From Podospora bellae-mahoneyi (taxonomy: Eukaryota; Ascomycota; Sordariomycetes; Sordariales; Podosporaceae), in assembly GCF_035222275.1 (NCBI RefSeq), contig NC_085881.1:1550001-1614000 (forward strand): a DNA stretch of 64,000 nt, written 5' to 3'. Positions within the stretch are counted from its first letter, which is position 1. Each line of letters opens with the position of its first letter. The translations under genes were made by a program, and so were the position numbers. Positions 46,796 to 58,480 of this stretch are shown piece after piece. The notes beneath the pieces were generated by a model. That model was not told the DNA's origin. It saw only the letters and a list, made by a program, of their open reading frames with translations, and ran no database searches.

Positions 46796-47257
46796 TTAGA
46801 GATTGGGTCAATTCAATCAGTTAAACGTGACGGGGATCCGCTTGCCAGACGCCAGCACCCTGCAAGTTGAGTGGGTTGGACCTGTTGGTTGGACTGTTTA
46901 CTTTTTGGTGGGGTTGTTGCTCAGTTGCCTGGGGTGAAGAGTTGGTGCCAAGGCGGGTTGGTGTGGCGCCTGCAAGGGGGGGGGGAAGGAATTTGACGTG
47001 TTTTGGTTGGGTGCAACGGTGGGAGAGACGTTGGGAGCGTTTTTTGGCGGTTGATAGCGGGGTTGTTGTTCTTGTACTGGCACCGTTGTGAAGTCTTGTC
47101 GATAGCTTCAATATCACTGACATGTGCTCATGTAAATGTATCAAATGAATTACTACATCCAAGTTACCAACCGGCTGCTAAAGGTCTGTATCTCCTCCTA
47201 AGAACTCCAAGCTCCCAATATAATAATACAACAGCACAAAACCCCATCTCTTAACCC
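46796..47257. other. Promoter region of the kinesin gene
   Basis: No gene is visible. This stretch lies between the stop of the PPPDE-type gene and the start of the kinesin gene, both on the minus strand. A G-rich patch is at about 46975-46990. Confidence 0.6.
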
Positions 47258-49230
47258 TCAGGCCTTCCTCAACCCCTTCCCAAGCAGCTCCCCAACCTCA
47301 CCAACCAACCCCTTCAACCTCCCAAACCCTTCCACCATCCCCTTCCCCTTCACCACATCTCCCGCCTCCATAATCACCAACAACTGCTCCATCTCCCCCA
47401 TCTCCTCCCCCTCCTGCGGCAACAAATAAACCAACAGCCCCAACGCATTCAACATCCCCTCCAACGCCTCCGCACTCTCCCTCTCCCCCCCAATCGCCTC
47501 CAACACCGACCCGGCCAAAGCAGCCTGCTCCTCTCCGGGGAGGGCATCCCCCGGTCCAGCCCTCCGTTTCTTACTATTCGCCAGCGCGAGATTATACAAC
47601 AATCCCGCCGAGGAAACCCTCAACGTGGCCGTCTCGCTCTCCCGGAAGCAAGCTGTCGTCAGTTCCGTTATCGCATGCCGAAGTGCTTGATGAGAGAGGA
47701 TAGCATCCTCGTGGAGATGTGACGAAAATAAGTTGCAGCTCATCTGAACAGTGACCAGACGCAGCGGGTAAGGGCAGCTACAGCTTTCAACAGCATTGTT
47801 GACCAGCCGGAGGATAGACAGCACAGTTTTGCAATCTTGTTCCTCCGCAAGCACCGAGCTCACCCTCGGATCAACAAGTGCGCACCGCAAGAGATCGATA
47901 AGGGGAAAGAGCTTATCAGCTTCGATCTTGGCGAGGGAGTCATTGATAAAGGAAAGAAACCCCGGGATGTTGGGTAGGGTGGCCTCCGCCGGGCCTTCCG
48001 CAGCACGAGTCTCGAGGAAGCGCTTCATATCCCGAACTGATGGGTTGGACGAGGTTTCTGCTGGCAGTTTGGCGAGGAGTTTGGCCAGAGGCGGGAGACG
48101 GGTGTACAGCACCGGCTTGGCGTTCCGGTTGGAGATTGTTGGTAGGTCAAGAGACTCGTGACGGTGCCGTGGCCAGGCCATCTGGACGAGGAGCTGAACG
48201 TTGCCTCGGAGGGTCGCGGGATCGGCGCCGGTCCATTGGTTTTCTTGCTTGCCTTTGAGGAAGGTGATGAAGGTGGGTGTTGCCCTGACGGAGTACCTGC
48301 TTCCGATATCAAACGCTTGCGAGATGTCTACTTTGATGAGAACGCCCTTGTCCCCCACTTCGGCGGCGAGTTCGTCGTACAGGGGGTAGACGAGCTTGCA
48401 TGGCGGGCAGGTTGCTGATGTAAAGAAGACAGCGGCACAAGAGTGTTGGTGCCTTGCCAGCAGCTGGTCCAGCTCTGCCAGGGTGGCAACATTGTGAACC
48501 TTGCCTGTGTGCTGATGAAGCTGGGATTTTGGCTTGACTGAACTGCCGGGGGTGCTTTGCTGGATACCAAGAATGCCTCCTTGTCGCCTGTTGGAGTTGA
48601 TTTGCTGGTTGAGCATGGGCATCAACATCTGGCCGAATGGAGAGTCCCTGCGTGTTTGTTAGCTACATCGGAGCAGAGCAGATAGCAGCTCGGAACGGCC
48701 CGCTTTGACCGGGGGCCGTCTGGGATGGGATTGCTTACAGGACGGTCTGTGGGAGATTCACAATGTGCTCAGGGATCCCCTTGCCGAGCAGGAACATGGC
48801 AAAGTCGTTTGAGAAGTTGTTGCAGTTATGTTTCCAAAGGTCATAGGCCTGGGATGTCTTAGCGATGGGTTGTTTGCCTCCTTTCATTGGCAATTCATGT
48901 TCGCACCTGCACGGTATAGATTTCTCGTAATGAGTCCAGATACTCCTCGATCACCTCCATGGGTACTACGGATTGTTAGTAGGGTTCTGGACTCTTGGAC
49001 GTTGGATATTTCTTACAGTCAGTTGTCCCCAGATGTAGCTGTTGCTCCGGCTGGCCAAGATGTGAAGAGCCAGGCCTGATTGCCACCACATTCCCGTCGT
49101 AGACATATTCCAGCCCGTTGAGTTTGATCGAGGTGTGGTAGATGGCATCTATCTGAAAACCAAGCAGACCAGTTGACATCTGTCTGGCCAGCCCCCGAGA
49201 GAGGTCGTAGACAAAAAGGGTCACGTCCAT
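47258..49230 (-). CDS. PPPDE (DeSI-type) peptidase - thioredoxin - PUL fusion protein
   Basis: I reconstruct 590 residues from exons 49230-49017, 48965-48907, 48848-48739 and 48647-47258 (introns of 51, 58 and 91 bases). Three modules are visible. Residues 1-130 are a PPPDE/DUF862 domain, the family of desumoylating isopeptidases, with catalytic His32 (IYHTSI) and Cys100 (HNCNNFS). Residues about 175-280 are a thioredoxin fold with a CPPC active site (208-211) and the cis-Pro motif RATPTFITF. Residues 310-590 are a PUL-type helical repeat domain, a fold that in Doa1/Ufd3 and PLAA binds Cdc48. The combination points to ubiquitin/SUMO-like removal tied to Cdc48; that role is inferred. The start at 49230 is the first ATG before the conserved VTLFVYDLSRG. 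Confidence 0.9.
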
Positions 49231-49876
49231 GTCGTTGAGAGAGGCTCTAGGGTATGAACTCTATAGAGAGAAGAGCGGGTTGAGGGGTAGCGATTAGATT
49301 TTTAAATAAATGTCTTTTTACAATGCAATATATTCGCCTCCTCCCCTAGGCAGACGAGATGATGTAGGTAGTGAAGGTGCTGGTTCTGGAAAGCTTAGGA
49401 ATCACTTTTGGTGCCTGGTACCGGTACCTCGCGCCGCTGCGAGCCCGGCCTGGTTTCTCTCCGATACCAACCCTCCAAACACACATTCTGGGACACGTAG
49501 AAGGTGAAAACACAGTCGAATCAAGCTCATTCCAATGTTGCAGTACTTGCATTATCCATTACCTAAGGCCCCTGTCGTGCCCTATCAACGCCTGCAACAG
49601 CGGGACCAGGGAGTCCTTGGCACGCTGCGGCGTCATCCCGCCCAGGGGGTTTGTTCAAATCCTGGCCCCCCAAAAAAGGGAAACACATTTCAAGCAGCGC
49701 CGCCCCTTTTTTTTTCCTTTTTATCCATCGCCCATCGCCATCCAGCGGCCGTTGAAGTTGCAGTTGCAGTTGCAGTCGCACACAATTCTCAATCCATGTC
49801 CTTCGTTTAACACCGATGTGCCACACGGTCTACACAGTCTAGACTTCTCTCTCTCCCCTCTCACCCCTCCCTCCCT
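49231..49876. promoter_or_regulatory. Divergent promoter of PPPDE gene and gda1, with two uORFs upstream of gda1
   Basis: No gene is visible. Two short upstream open frames precede gda1: 49796-49810 (MSFV) and 49816-49842 (MCHTVYTV). Both end before the gda1 ATG at 49877 and could reduce its translation if they lie in the transcript. A 4-fold GTTGCA repeat occurs at about 49757-49775. Confidence 0.45.
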
Positions 49877-51587
49877 ATGAGACGCACGTCGGTTTCGCTG
49901 CCTACCAAGCACGTTGCTCGCGATCCCCACGAGAAGCCCGACCGCTACGGATTCGACCACCGAGAACCCGGCCTCGTCGCGAAGATGCAGTCCGCCTGGG
50001 CCCAGCAGTCCCAGCGGGCCCGCTACATCAAGACCGGTGCCATCGTCTTCACCGTCCTCTTGCTCTTTTACTTCTTCACCTCCTCCGGCAACAGCTACGT
50101 CGGCGGCCAGGGACAAGTCCCATCAGACTCCTCCTACGGAACCGACAGATGCTCCCGATCCTACTCCAAAGACAAGCCCATCGTCCAATACGTCTCCATG
50201 ATCGACGCCGGCAGCACAGGCTCCCGCATCCACGTCTACAAGTTCAACAATTGCGGCGCCGCCCCCGAGCTCGAGGATGAAGTCCTCTTCAAAATGACGG
50301 CCAAGATCGAAGGCCAATCCTCCGGTCTCTCCGCGTACAAGGACGACCCCCTCAAGGCGGCCGAAAGCCTCGACACCCTCCTCGACGCTGCCCTCGAGAA
50401 AATTCCCGACAAGCTCAAGTCCTGCTCCCCCATCGCCGTCAAGGCCACCGCCGGTCTTCGTCTGATCGGAAAGGAAAAGTCGGACAAGATCCTCGAGGCG
50501 GTCCGCCACAGAATCGAAACAAAGTACCCCTTCCCCCTCGTCTCCCGCGAGGAAAACGGCGTCGCGATCATGGACGGCTCCGACGAGGGGGTGTATGCCT
50601 GGATCACGACCAACTACCTCCTCGGCAAGATCGGCGGACCAGACCACTCCCCCACCGCGGCTGTTTTTGACCTCGGGGGTGGATCCACTCAAATTGTCTT
50701 TGAGCCCTCGTTTGAGGGCCTTACAGACGGCGGCATGCCCGCCAAGCTCGCCGAGGGGGACCACAAGTACGCTCTTGACTTTGGGGGCCGCAAGTTCAAC
50801 TTGTACCAGCACTCCCATCTCGGGTACGGCCTCATGTCTGCTCGTGAAGCCATCCTCGCCGAGCTCGTGACTGATCTGTACGAGGAGCACAAGGGTGACA
50901 AGTCCTGGATGGAGAAACCGATTGTCAACCCTTGCTACTCGGCGGGCATGTCCAAGATGGCAAAGATCGTCTTGCCGGGTGACCACCCCCTCGGCTCCAA
51001 GCTGGAGCTGAACATGACTGGCCCTCACTGGGCCGCGCCGGCGCAGTGCCGGGCGTTGGCGGAGAGGATTTTGAAGAAGGAGTCTGCGTGCAACCTGGCG
51101 CCGTGCTCGTTCAACGGTGTGCATCAGCCGTCTATGGCCAAGACGTTTGCGAGGGAGGATATTTACTTCTTGTCTTACTTTTACGATCGGACGCAGCCGT
51201 TGGGGATGCCGGAGAGTTTTACTCTTAGGGAGATGTCGGATCTGGCGAACAGGGTTTGTGGCGGGGAGAGGGAGTGGGATGTTTTTGAGAGTGTGCCGGG
51301 CGCGATGGAGGAGCTGAAGGATAGGCCGGAGCATTGTTTGGATTTGAACTTTATGTTGGCGCTGACGCATACGGGGTATGAGATGCCTATTGATCGGGAG
51401 GTGAGGATTGCGAAGCAGATCAAGGGGAATGAGTTGGGGTGGTGTTTGGGTGCTAGGTATGTCTTCTTTGGTCCCCCGATCATGACGAGAAATGATTTGA
51501 TGCTAATGATGTGTGATGATGAACAGCTTGCCGTTGTTGAGCAAGAGTTCAGGGTGGCAGTGCAAGATTAAGGAGGTTCATAAATAG
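49877..51587 (+). CDS. gda1: Golgi guanosine diphosphatase Gda1
   Basis: This encodes 546 residues from exons 49877-51456 and 51527-51587. The 70-base intron is required: it replaces an unlikely read-through end by SLPLLSKSSGWQCKIKEVHK, a typical fungal Gda1 C-terminus. The protein is a type II membrane protein with a span at about 51-70 and a luminal apyrase domain. The four apyrase-conserved regions are IDAGSTGSRIHVYKF (about 109-123), VKATAGLRLI (about 188-197), DGSDEGVYAWITTNYL (about 234-249) and VFDLGGGSTQIVFEP (about 263-277). Gda1 hydrolyses GDP to GMP in the Golgi lumen so that GMP can be exchanged for GDP-mannose during glycosylation. It shares its promoter region with the PPPDE-type gene. 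Confidence in the function is high. Confidence 0.95.
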
Positions 51588-52159
51588 ACGAACCTTTTTG
51601 GAGCACAGCATGATACCGAGGAGAAAATGGAAGGAAAAGGAAGGGGTCATGGAGAAAAAAAAAAAAAAACCACGCAACTTTTTCGATGTCTTCGCGTACA
51701 TACATACATATACAACCTTTTAGTTATCATCATTTCTTTTTCTTTTTCGGTTGGTTGGTTGGTTGGTCTAGGGTATGGGAGATACTGTTGTACTCTGGTA
51801 AAAAAGAGACGGCGTTAATAGGGAGGGTTGAGCGGGTAGGGGGGCGGTGATTGTTTTTCGCCTGGTAGGATAGAACAACATCATGAATCAGGGGGCCGGA
51901 AATGCAAAAATGTGTATGAACGTTGACTGTTCTCATCACATCACGCTGTCGATACCTGTCTGGCTCTTACGATGTTTCAATGTTTTGAATGTTGAATTAA
52001 TTGTTATCATTACCCCCTTTTTTGGCCTTGGGGTACATACAACAACCATAAAAACTCCAAAAAAAAAAAAGAAAAAAAAAAAAAAAAGGCCTTTGCCTTC
52101 CCATCTTCCCTTGAAAACTCATTCACTCCCCTTGAATATCACAACAAACTCCCCCCCTT
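51588..52159. other. Intergenic between convergent genes
   Basis: No gene is visible. It contains A runs at 51656-51669 and about 52059-52087 and a GGTT repeat near 51750. Both flanking genes end here. Confidence 0.65.
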
Positions 52160-53398
52160 CTAAGCAGGAACCACAACCATCCTCAAAACATCCTCCACCA
52201 CCTCCTCAACCCCCCACCCCCCCATCACCACACCCACCGCCTCCCCCTCACTCCCCCACTGTACACTCCTCTCCCTTTCCATCATCCGCCCCTCCCCAAC
52301 CATCACAATCCGATGCCCATAAACCTTCCTAACCGCCAACCCGACCAAACTCGCCGTCACAAACCCCAACCCATGCAGCGCCGCCAAACTCTTGCACAAA
52401 TACGCCAAACACCTCGTCGCCTGAGGCGTCACCCCCCCCACCACCGCCCTGTGAATCCTCAAATGGCTCACCACATTCATCTGATACCTCAGCACATCCA
52501 CATCCACACACGCCAGCGTCGTCAGCTGAGACAGCAGCGAGATGTCGTCTTCCGTCATGTACGGTTGCGGAACAGGTTCGTGGTCAGGCAAAGGCCCGAG
52601 ACCGGATGACGACCGTTTGATGATGCTATCGCTCGACGCGACGGAAATGTTGTCGTCAGGACGAGAAAGCTCCGCGTCGAGGTGGTCAAGCCCGTCTTTT
52701 TCCGCGTCGTGCCAATGACTCAAGTAGAAAAAGTCGTTTAGATGGGGTGTCACCCTCGCTTGGGTCGGGGAGGGGGCGCCGATTATGGCGATGAACAAGA
52801 ATTGCTTCGGGGCGGTTTGGACAGAGGTTCGTGTAAAGATTCTTCGGGTTCGTAGCAGTTCGAGGGCTTGGATCTGGACGGCGCGGGGGGCCAGGTGGAG
52901 GTTTTTGGCGAGGATGAAGTTGGCTATTTGGGGTTGTTGGGCTGGTTGGTGGGTTGTTGTTGATGGGGAGGAGGGGACGATGGCTGCTGGGCCGATTCGG
53001 GGGGAGAATGCGCCTGGTCGAGAGGGAGGGGCGGAGCTGGGGAAGTAGGATCCCCCTGATGAGGAGGGACCGCCGGTGGTGGAGGAGGGTTCATGGCGGA
53101 GATGGTAGGGGGAGGCAGAACGGGTGTAGGTTGGTGATGGGGGACCACCGCGGGCTGGCTGGGGGACCAGGAGTCCGGTTGCGAACTCGTCGAGGGTGGC
53201 GTGGGAATGGCAGTTAATGATGGCGTGGGTGAGGTTGAAGGTTTTGGATGCGACGAGGCAGAGCTCTTCGGCTAGTTCGTCGACATAGTCTGGGAGGGTG
53301 CCTATTAGGCAGTGTTCGCGGGCGACAAGACACAAGAGAGTGGCTAGTTCGAGGTCGCTGAGAGACCGGATCTTGTCGAGGAGTTGTTCATCGGCCAT
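52160..53398 (-). CDS. Mg-chelatase ChlI-like AAA-related protein lacking a Walker A motif
   Basis: A 412-residue single-exon protein. The N-terminal segment MADEQLLDKIRSLSDLELATLLCLVAREHC and the segment ELCLVASKTFNLTHAIINCHSHATLDEFATGLL resemble fungal proteins annotated as magnesium-chelatase/MoxR-type ATPases. A Pro/Ser-rich spacer (about 80-155) is followed by ANFILAKNLHLAPRAVQIQALELLR, then the helical lid region around HRAVVGGVTPQATRCLAYLCKSLAALHGL. I see no GxxxxGK(S/T) loop, so ATP hydrolysis is doubtful; the ancestral ATPase core seems replaced or reduced. Fungi have no chlorophyll, so the name is only a family label. Function is unknown. Confidence 0.72.
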   Translation of the reverse strand: MADEQLLDKIRSLSDLELATLLCLVAREHCLIGTLPDYVDELAEELCLVASKTFNLTHAIINCHSHATLDEFATGLLVPQPARGGPPSPTYTRSASPYHLRHEPSSTTGGPSSSGGSYFPSSAPPSRPGAFSPRIGPAAIVPSSPSTTTHQPAQQPQIANFILAKNLHLAPRAVQIQALELLRTRRIFTRTSVQTAPKQFLFIAIIGAPSPTQARVTPHLNDFFYLSHWHDAEKDGLDHLDAELSRPDDNISVASSDSIIKRSSSGLGPLPDHEPVPQPYMTEDDISLLSQLTTLACVDVDVLRYQMNVVSHLRIHRAVVGGVTPQATRCLAYLCKSLAALHGLGFVTASLVGLAVRKVYGHRIVMVGEGRMMERERSVQWGSEGEAVGVVMGGWGVEEVVEDVLRMVVVPA

Positions 53399-54941
<1,543 letters not shown>

Positions 54942-55724
54942 GCAGAATACATGATGCCATGAGATGTAGTGAGGATGATCCAGTTTGCTCTTTCAAGTTT
55001 TGGGTTTTTGGCTTTGTATGATATCATGCTGGGAGTATCTGGCGAGTTGTTTCTAATTCATAACCTGGGCTTGGCGCTTTTTTATCTGCTTTTGAGACGG
55101 CCTCGATAGACCTGCATTGGTATCAAGGTGGAAAGGCGCATATATATATATGTATATATATATATATCTATGGCGAAGCTCAACAAGATACCTCTGTGCT
55201 GGGTTACAAGACCTTACTGTGATTTATACATGTTTCACCGCATATCGCGGCATAACCCCAATCCTGCTGGCTGAGCCACCGTTATGGCGCCCGGTGGGCT
55301 TGGCGCCAACCTGGAACGAACGAACAAACGGCCGAGCTCCAGTGATCAGCGAAATTGACAAGATCCAAACTCCACACAACCCGGTTACTTTTTCAGGGGC
55401 CGACCTTTCCGCAGTCCGCACCAACTCCGCCGAACAACAAGTGTCGAGTGTCCACAGCCGAACGACCTCGAGATCCACGATATTCGGTCCAACGAACGAA
55501 TCCACCAGGCTTTCCCATGGTTTTGATCGAGCACTTGTCGCGAAAACGGGGACAGGGTCTTTTTGCGACTACTACCTCGGACTCCAACAACAGCAACAAC
55601 AATAACAACAACAACAACAACAACAACAATAACAACAACAACAACAGGGCTCTTTTGAAGCTAAGGCGATAAGTTTGGAACCAGTCCATGTTGCACAAAG
55701 CGAAGAATGCGAATACATAAAACA
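54942..55724. other. Intergenic with TA and CAA microsatellites
   Basis: No gene is visible. It contains a (TA)n tract at about 55140-55167 and an imperfect (CAA)n/(AAC)n tract at about 55586-55643. The end of this stretch is probably the 5' leader of the transporter gene. Confidence 0.65.
55586..55643. repeat. Imperfect (AAC)n microsatellite
   Basis: About 19 AAC-type units with a few interruptions (CAG, AAT), lying 80 bases upstream of the transporter start and possibly within its leader. Confidence 0.85.
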
Positions 55725-57228
55725 ATGGCACCCCCAGAACCACTCCTCCCAGCAACGCTGGCGCCGCCAGATCACCACCACCACACCCACCACCGACCAT
55801 CCGGTGATTTCGGCAGATCCAACAAACACGATACTACAGACGACGACGAAGAAGATGATATCTCCCCCAGATCCTCCTCCTCGGACAGGCGCAGGTCGCA
55901 ACACTACGGAGCGAGGGTAATGCTAGGTGGAATGTCGGCCGACCACTCCCCTGCCTCGGCAGGCCGATTATCACCACACACTGAACAACCACAAAAATCA
56001 AGACTCCTCGGCGGGGTAGCGAGGAAAACACTAGGGATATGTCTCCTGCTGGTGGTCGTCTTTTTCTGGACAGTCTCCAACTTTCTCGCGTCGTACATCT
56101 TCTCGGACGGGACATACTCGAAGCCTTTTTTTTTGGTTTACGTCAATACTTCGATGTTTGCGATCAGTCTTGTTCCCATGACGGGGAAGTACATCATACA
56201 AAACGGGTGGCGCACGACGCTTAGTCAAGCAAGAGAGTTACGGAAGGGGCGGTCAGCGCCGCTGTTGAGAAACGACCGAGATGAAGAAGACGAGGAACGG
56301 CTGCTGGTGGTGGAAGACGAGGGGAGCTTGGAAGCACACGACCTCCCCCCAAGAGAGGAAAAACTCTCCCTCGCGGAGACGGCCTGGTTGAGCCTGGAGT
56401 TCTGCATGCTTTGGTTTTTGGCGAATTATTTCGCCTCGGCGTGTCTGGAGTACACGTCTGTCGGGAGCGTCACTATTCTCACGTCGACGAGCAGTATATG
56501 GACTTTGATCTTGGGAGCTCTTAAGGGGGTGGAGGGTTTCACGGTCCGGAAGCTGGTTGGGGTGTTGGCGAGCTTGGTGGGGGTGATCTTGATCAGTTCG
56601 GTGGATCTGTCGGGGGCGAATGATGATGGCAGGGGGAGTTTTCCGCACAAGTCAACGTGGGAGATAGCGGTGGGGGATTCGATGGCGCTGTTCAGTGCGG
56701 TGGTCTACGGGATTTATGTCACGGTTATGAAGCTGAGGGTGGGGAATGAGGAGAGGGTGAATATGGGCTTGTTTTTTGGCTTGGTGGGCTTGTTTAATGT
56801 TGTTTTTTTGTGGCCGGGGTTTTTGATACTGCATTTCACCGGGTTGGAGCCGGTGAGTACTTCTTCTATCCTGTTTGGTGAAGTTGTGGTTGGTGAGGGA
56901 GGGGATGCTGACCATGTGAAACAAACAGTTTGAGTGGCCGCCTACAGGGACGGTGTGGGCGATTATTATGCTGAATTCGGTGGCGAGCTTTTTTAGTGAT
57001 ATTATCTGGGCGTATGCCATGTTGTTGACGACGCCGTTGATTGTGACGGTGGGGTTGTCGTTGAACATCCCCGTGTCACTTGTCGGGGAGATGATTCAGT
57101 ACTCGCAGTACTCGAGTTGGTTGTATTGGGTCGGGGCGGGGATTGTGGTGCTGTCGTTTGTGTTTGTTACGCACGAGAGCCAGGAGGGAAGGGAGGGGGA
57201 TAAGGAACAGGAGCGGACGGGAGTATAG
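55725..57228 (+). CDS. SLC35F-type (EamA-fold) transporter, YML018C/THI74-like
   Basis: A 475-residue multi-span membrane protein from exons 55725-56852 and 56929-57228. The N-terminal 100 residues are soluble and rich in His, Pro, Ser and Asp. About ten membrane spans follow (for example GICLLLVVVFFWTVSNFL and TPLIVTVGLSLNIPVSLVGE), with a long acidic cytoplasmic loop after the second span. The segments EYTSVGSVTILTSTSSIWTL and VGVLASLVGVILISSVD are typical of the SLC35F5 and yeast YML018C/Thi74 group, believed to reside in the vacuolar membrane. The substrate is unknown. An alternative in-frame ATG at 55707 would add six residues; 55725 has the better context (AACAATGGC). The gene directly follows ypt7 on the same strand. 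Confidence 0.88.
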
Positions 57229-58480
57229 GGTGTTTGAAGTAGGGATATGTGTTACATATTTTGGGGGCTATCATCAATCGTGTATTTTGTTCGAGCATCA
57301 CCAGGGCGTTTTGCATCACATAGGGCGAGCGAAGAAGTGGTGGACAATGATGTGTATAATTCACAATCACCAACAGCAAACAGTTCCGGGATGGTGCAAG
57401 TAGATGAGGCTTTAGTTCGTTCCCCAACGGCGCGCCCAACGGTCTGGAACCGACCGATCAGCGGGTATTTGCATGGTGCACGGATCGCTTACCGGCAGTG
57501 GAATGTCTCAAGTCCGTGATCCGATTAGGGCCACTCAGCGGGACTTGTGCATTTTTTCCTCAGCAAATCGAAGACTTGCATTTGATGTCGAGGGTTCCTA
57601 TCGCGGAAGGGGGGGGAAAAAAGAAAACAATAACTCGATGGCGGCGTCCCCGAGGGAAAATCAACAATCACCTGCCAGGTTCACGCCGGTCAATATTGGA
57701 TGCGGGGTTGCGCTTAGAGGCTTGGGACGAGGCAAGGCGTCATGGTTGCCACCTGCTTCCATGCATGGCATAATCAGGGAGACCCTGGTGGGTTATTGTC
57801 TCGATGATCGAGAGGTGAGTGTTGGGAGTGACATTGCAGCAGCTTATGTGGTGTTTTCATCCTTGTCTGTCTGTCTGTCTGTCTGTTGATAGAGTTTTCA
57901 TTTTCCACCTTCCACATCCTTCTTTGTGTGTGTGTCTGTTGTTGGTGTTGCTGAGGCGGTCATCTGGGCGTTGCTTCTGTGTGTAAGTGTGTGATCAGGC
58001 TTGCTTGCTTCTTTCCTCATTTTGTCAACAACCACCACGTCTGGGCGGAGGGAGGTCACCGGCTTGCAGGGGTCAGACGGACAGCCTTCTTTCTTATCTG
58101 TAAGACTACCTGCCTTCTCTTGTTTCTTGCGGCCGTTAACATTCTACAGTTTTGCAAAGTACGGATATTGCTCTCTTTTTTTTGTTTCGGCCGGTATTTG
58201 GCGGTTTTATCATTCCTCGACACAACCGGCGGAATCCAACAGTTTGGTCAAGGGCTTCAAACGGTCAAAGGCTCTTACCTACCTTACCTACGACAGCGAC
58301 GCCGCCACTTGGAGCATACCTACGTGGTATATTAACCTTCAATCGTTGGCATCATCTTTCCCTAAGACCTACCTAGCCCCTGTCTCGCCTTCAACATCAG
58401 AAACATCTTTTCCAACGGCCTCGGGCGTTCACATCACCGCTTCAACATCTCTCAACTTACACCTCTGAATAATCGTCAAC
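57229..58480. other. Intergenic with (CTGT)n tract
   Basis: No gene is visible. A (CTGT)n tract lies at about 57865-57887. The final 300 bases are probably promoter and leader of the heme-oxygenase-like gene. Confidence 0.6.
57865..57887. repeat. (CTGT)n tetranucleotide microsatellite
   Basis: Six tandem CTGT units in an intergenic region. Confidence 0.85.

Noticed and set aside
50123-51370. A 415-codon minus-strand open frame
   Set aside because: Antisense to gda1, Arg/Leu-rich with no recognisable features.
55117-55672. Frames with poly-Asn or poly-Gln upstream of the transporter
   Set aside because: They arise from the (AAC)n repeat in the presumed leader.
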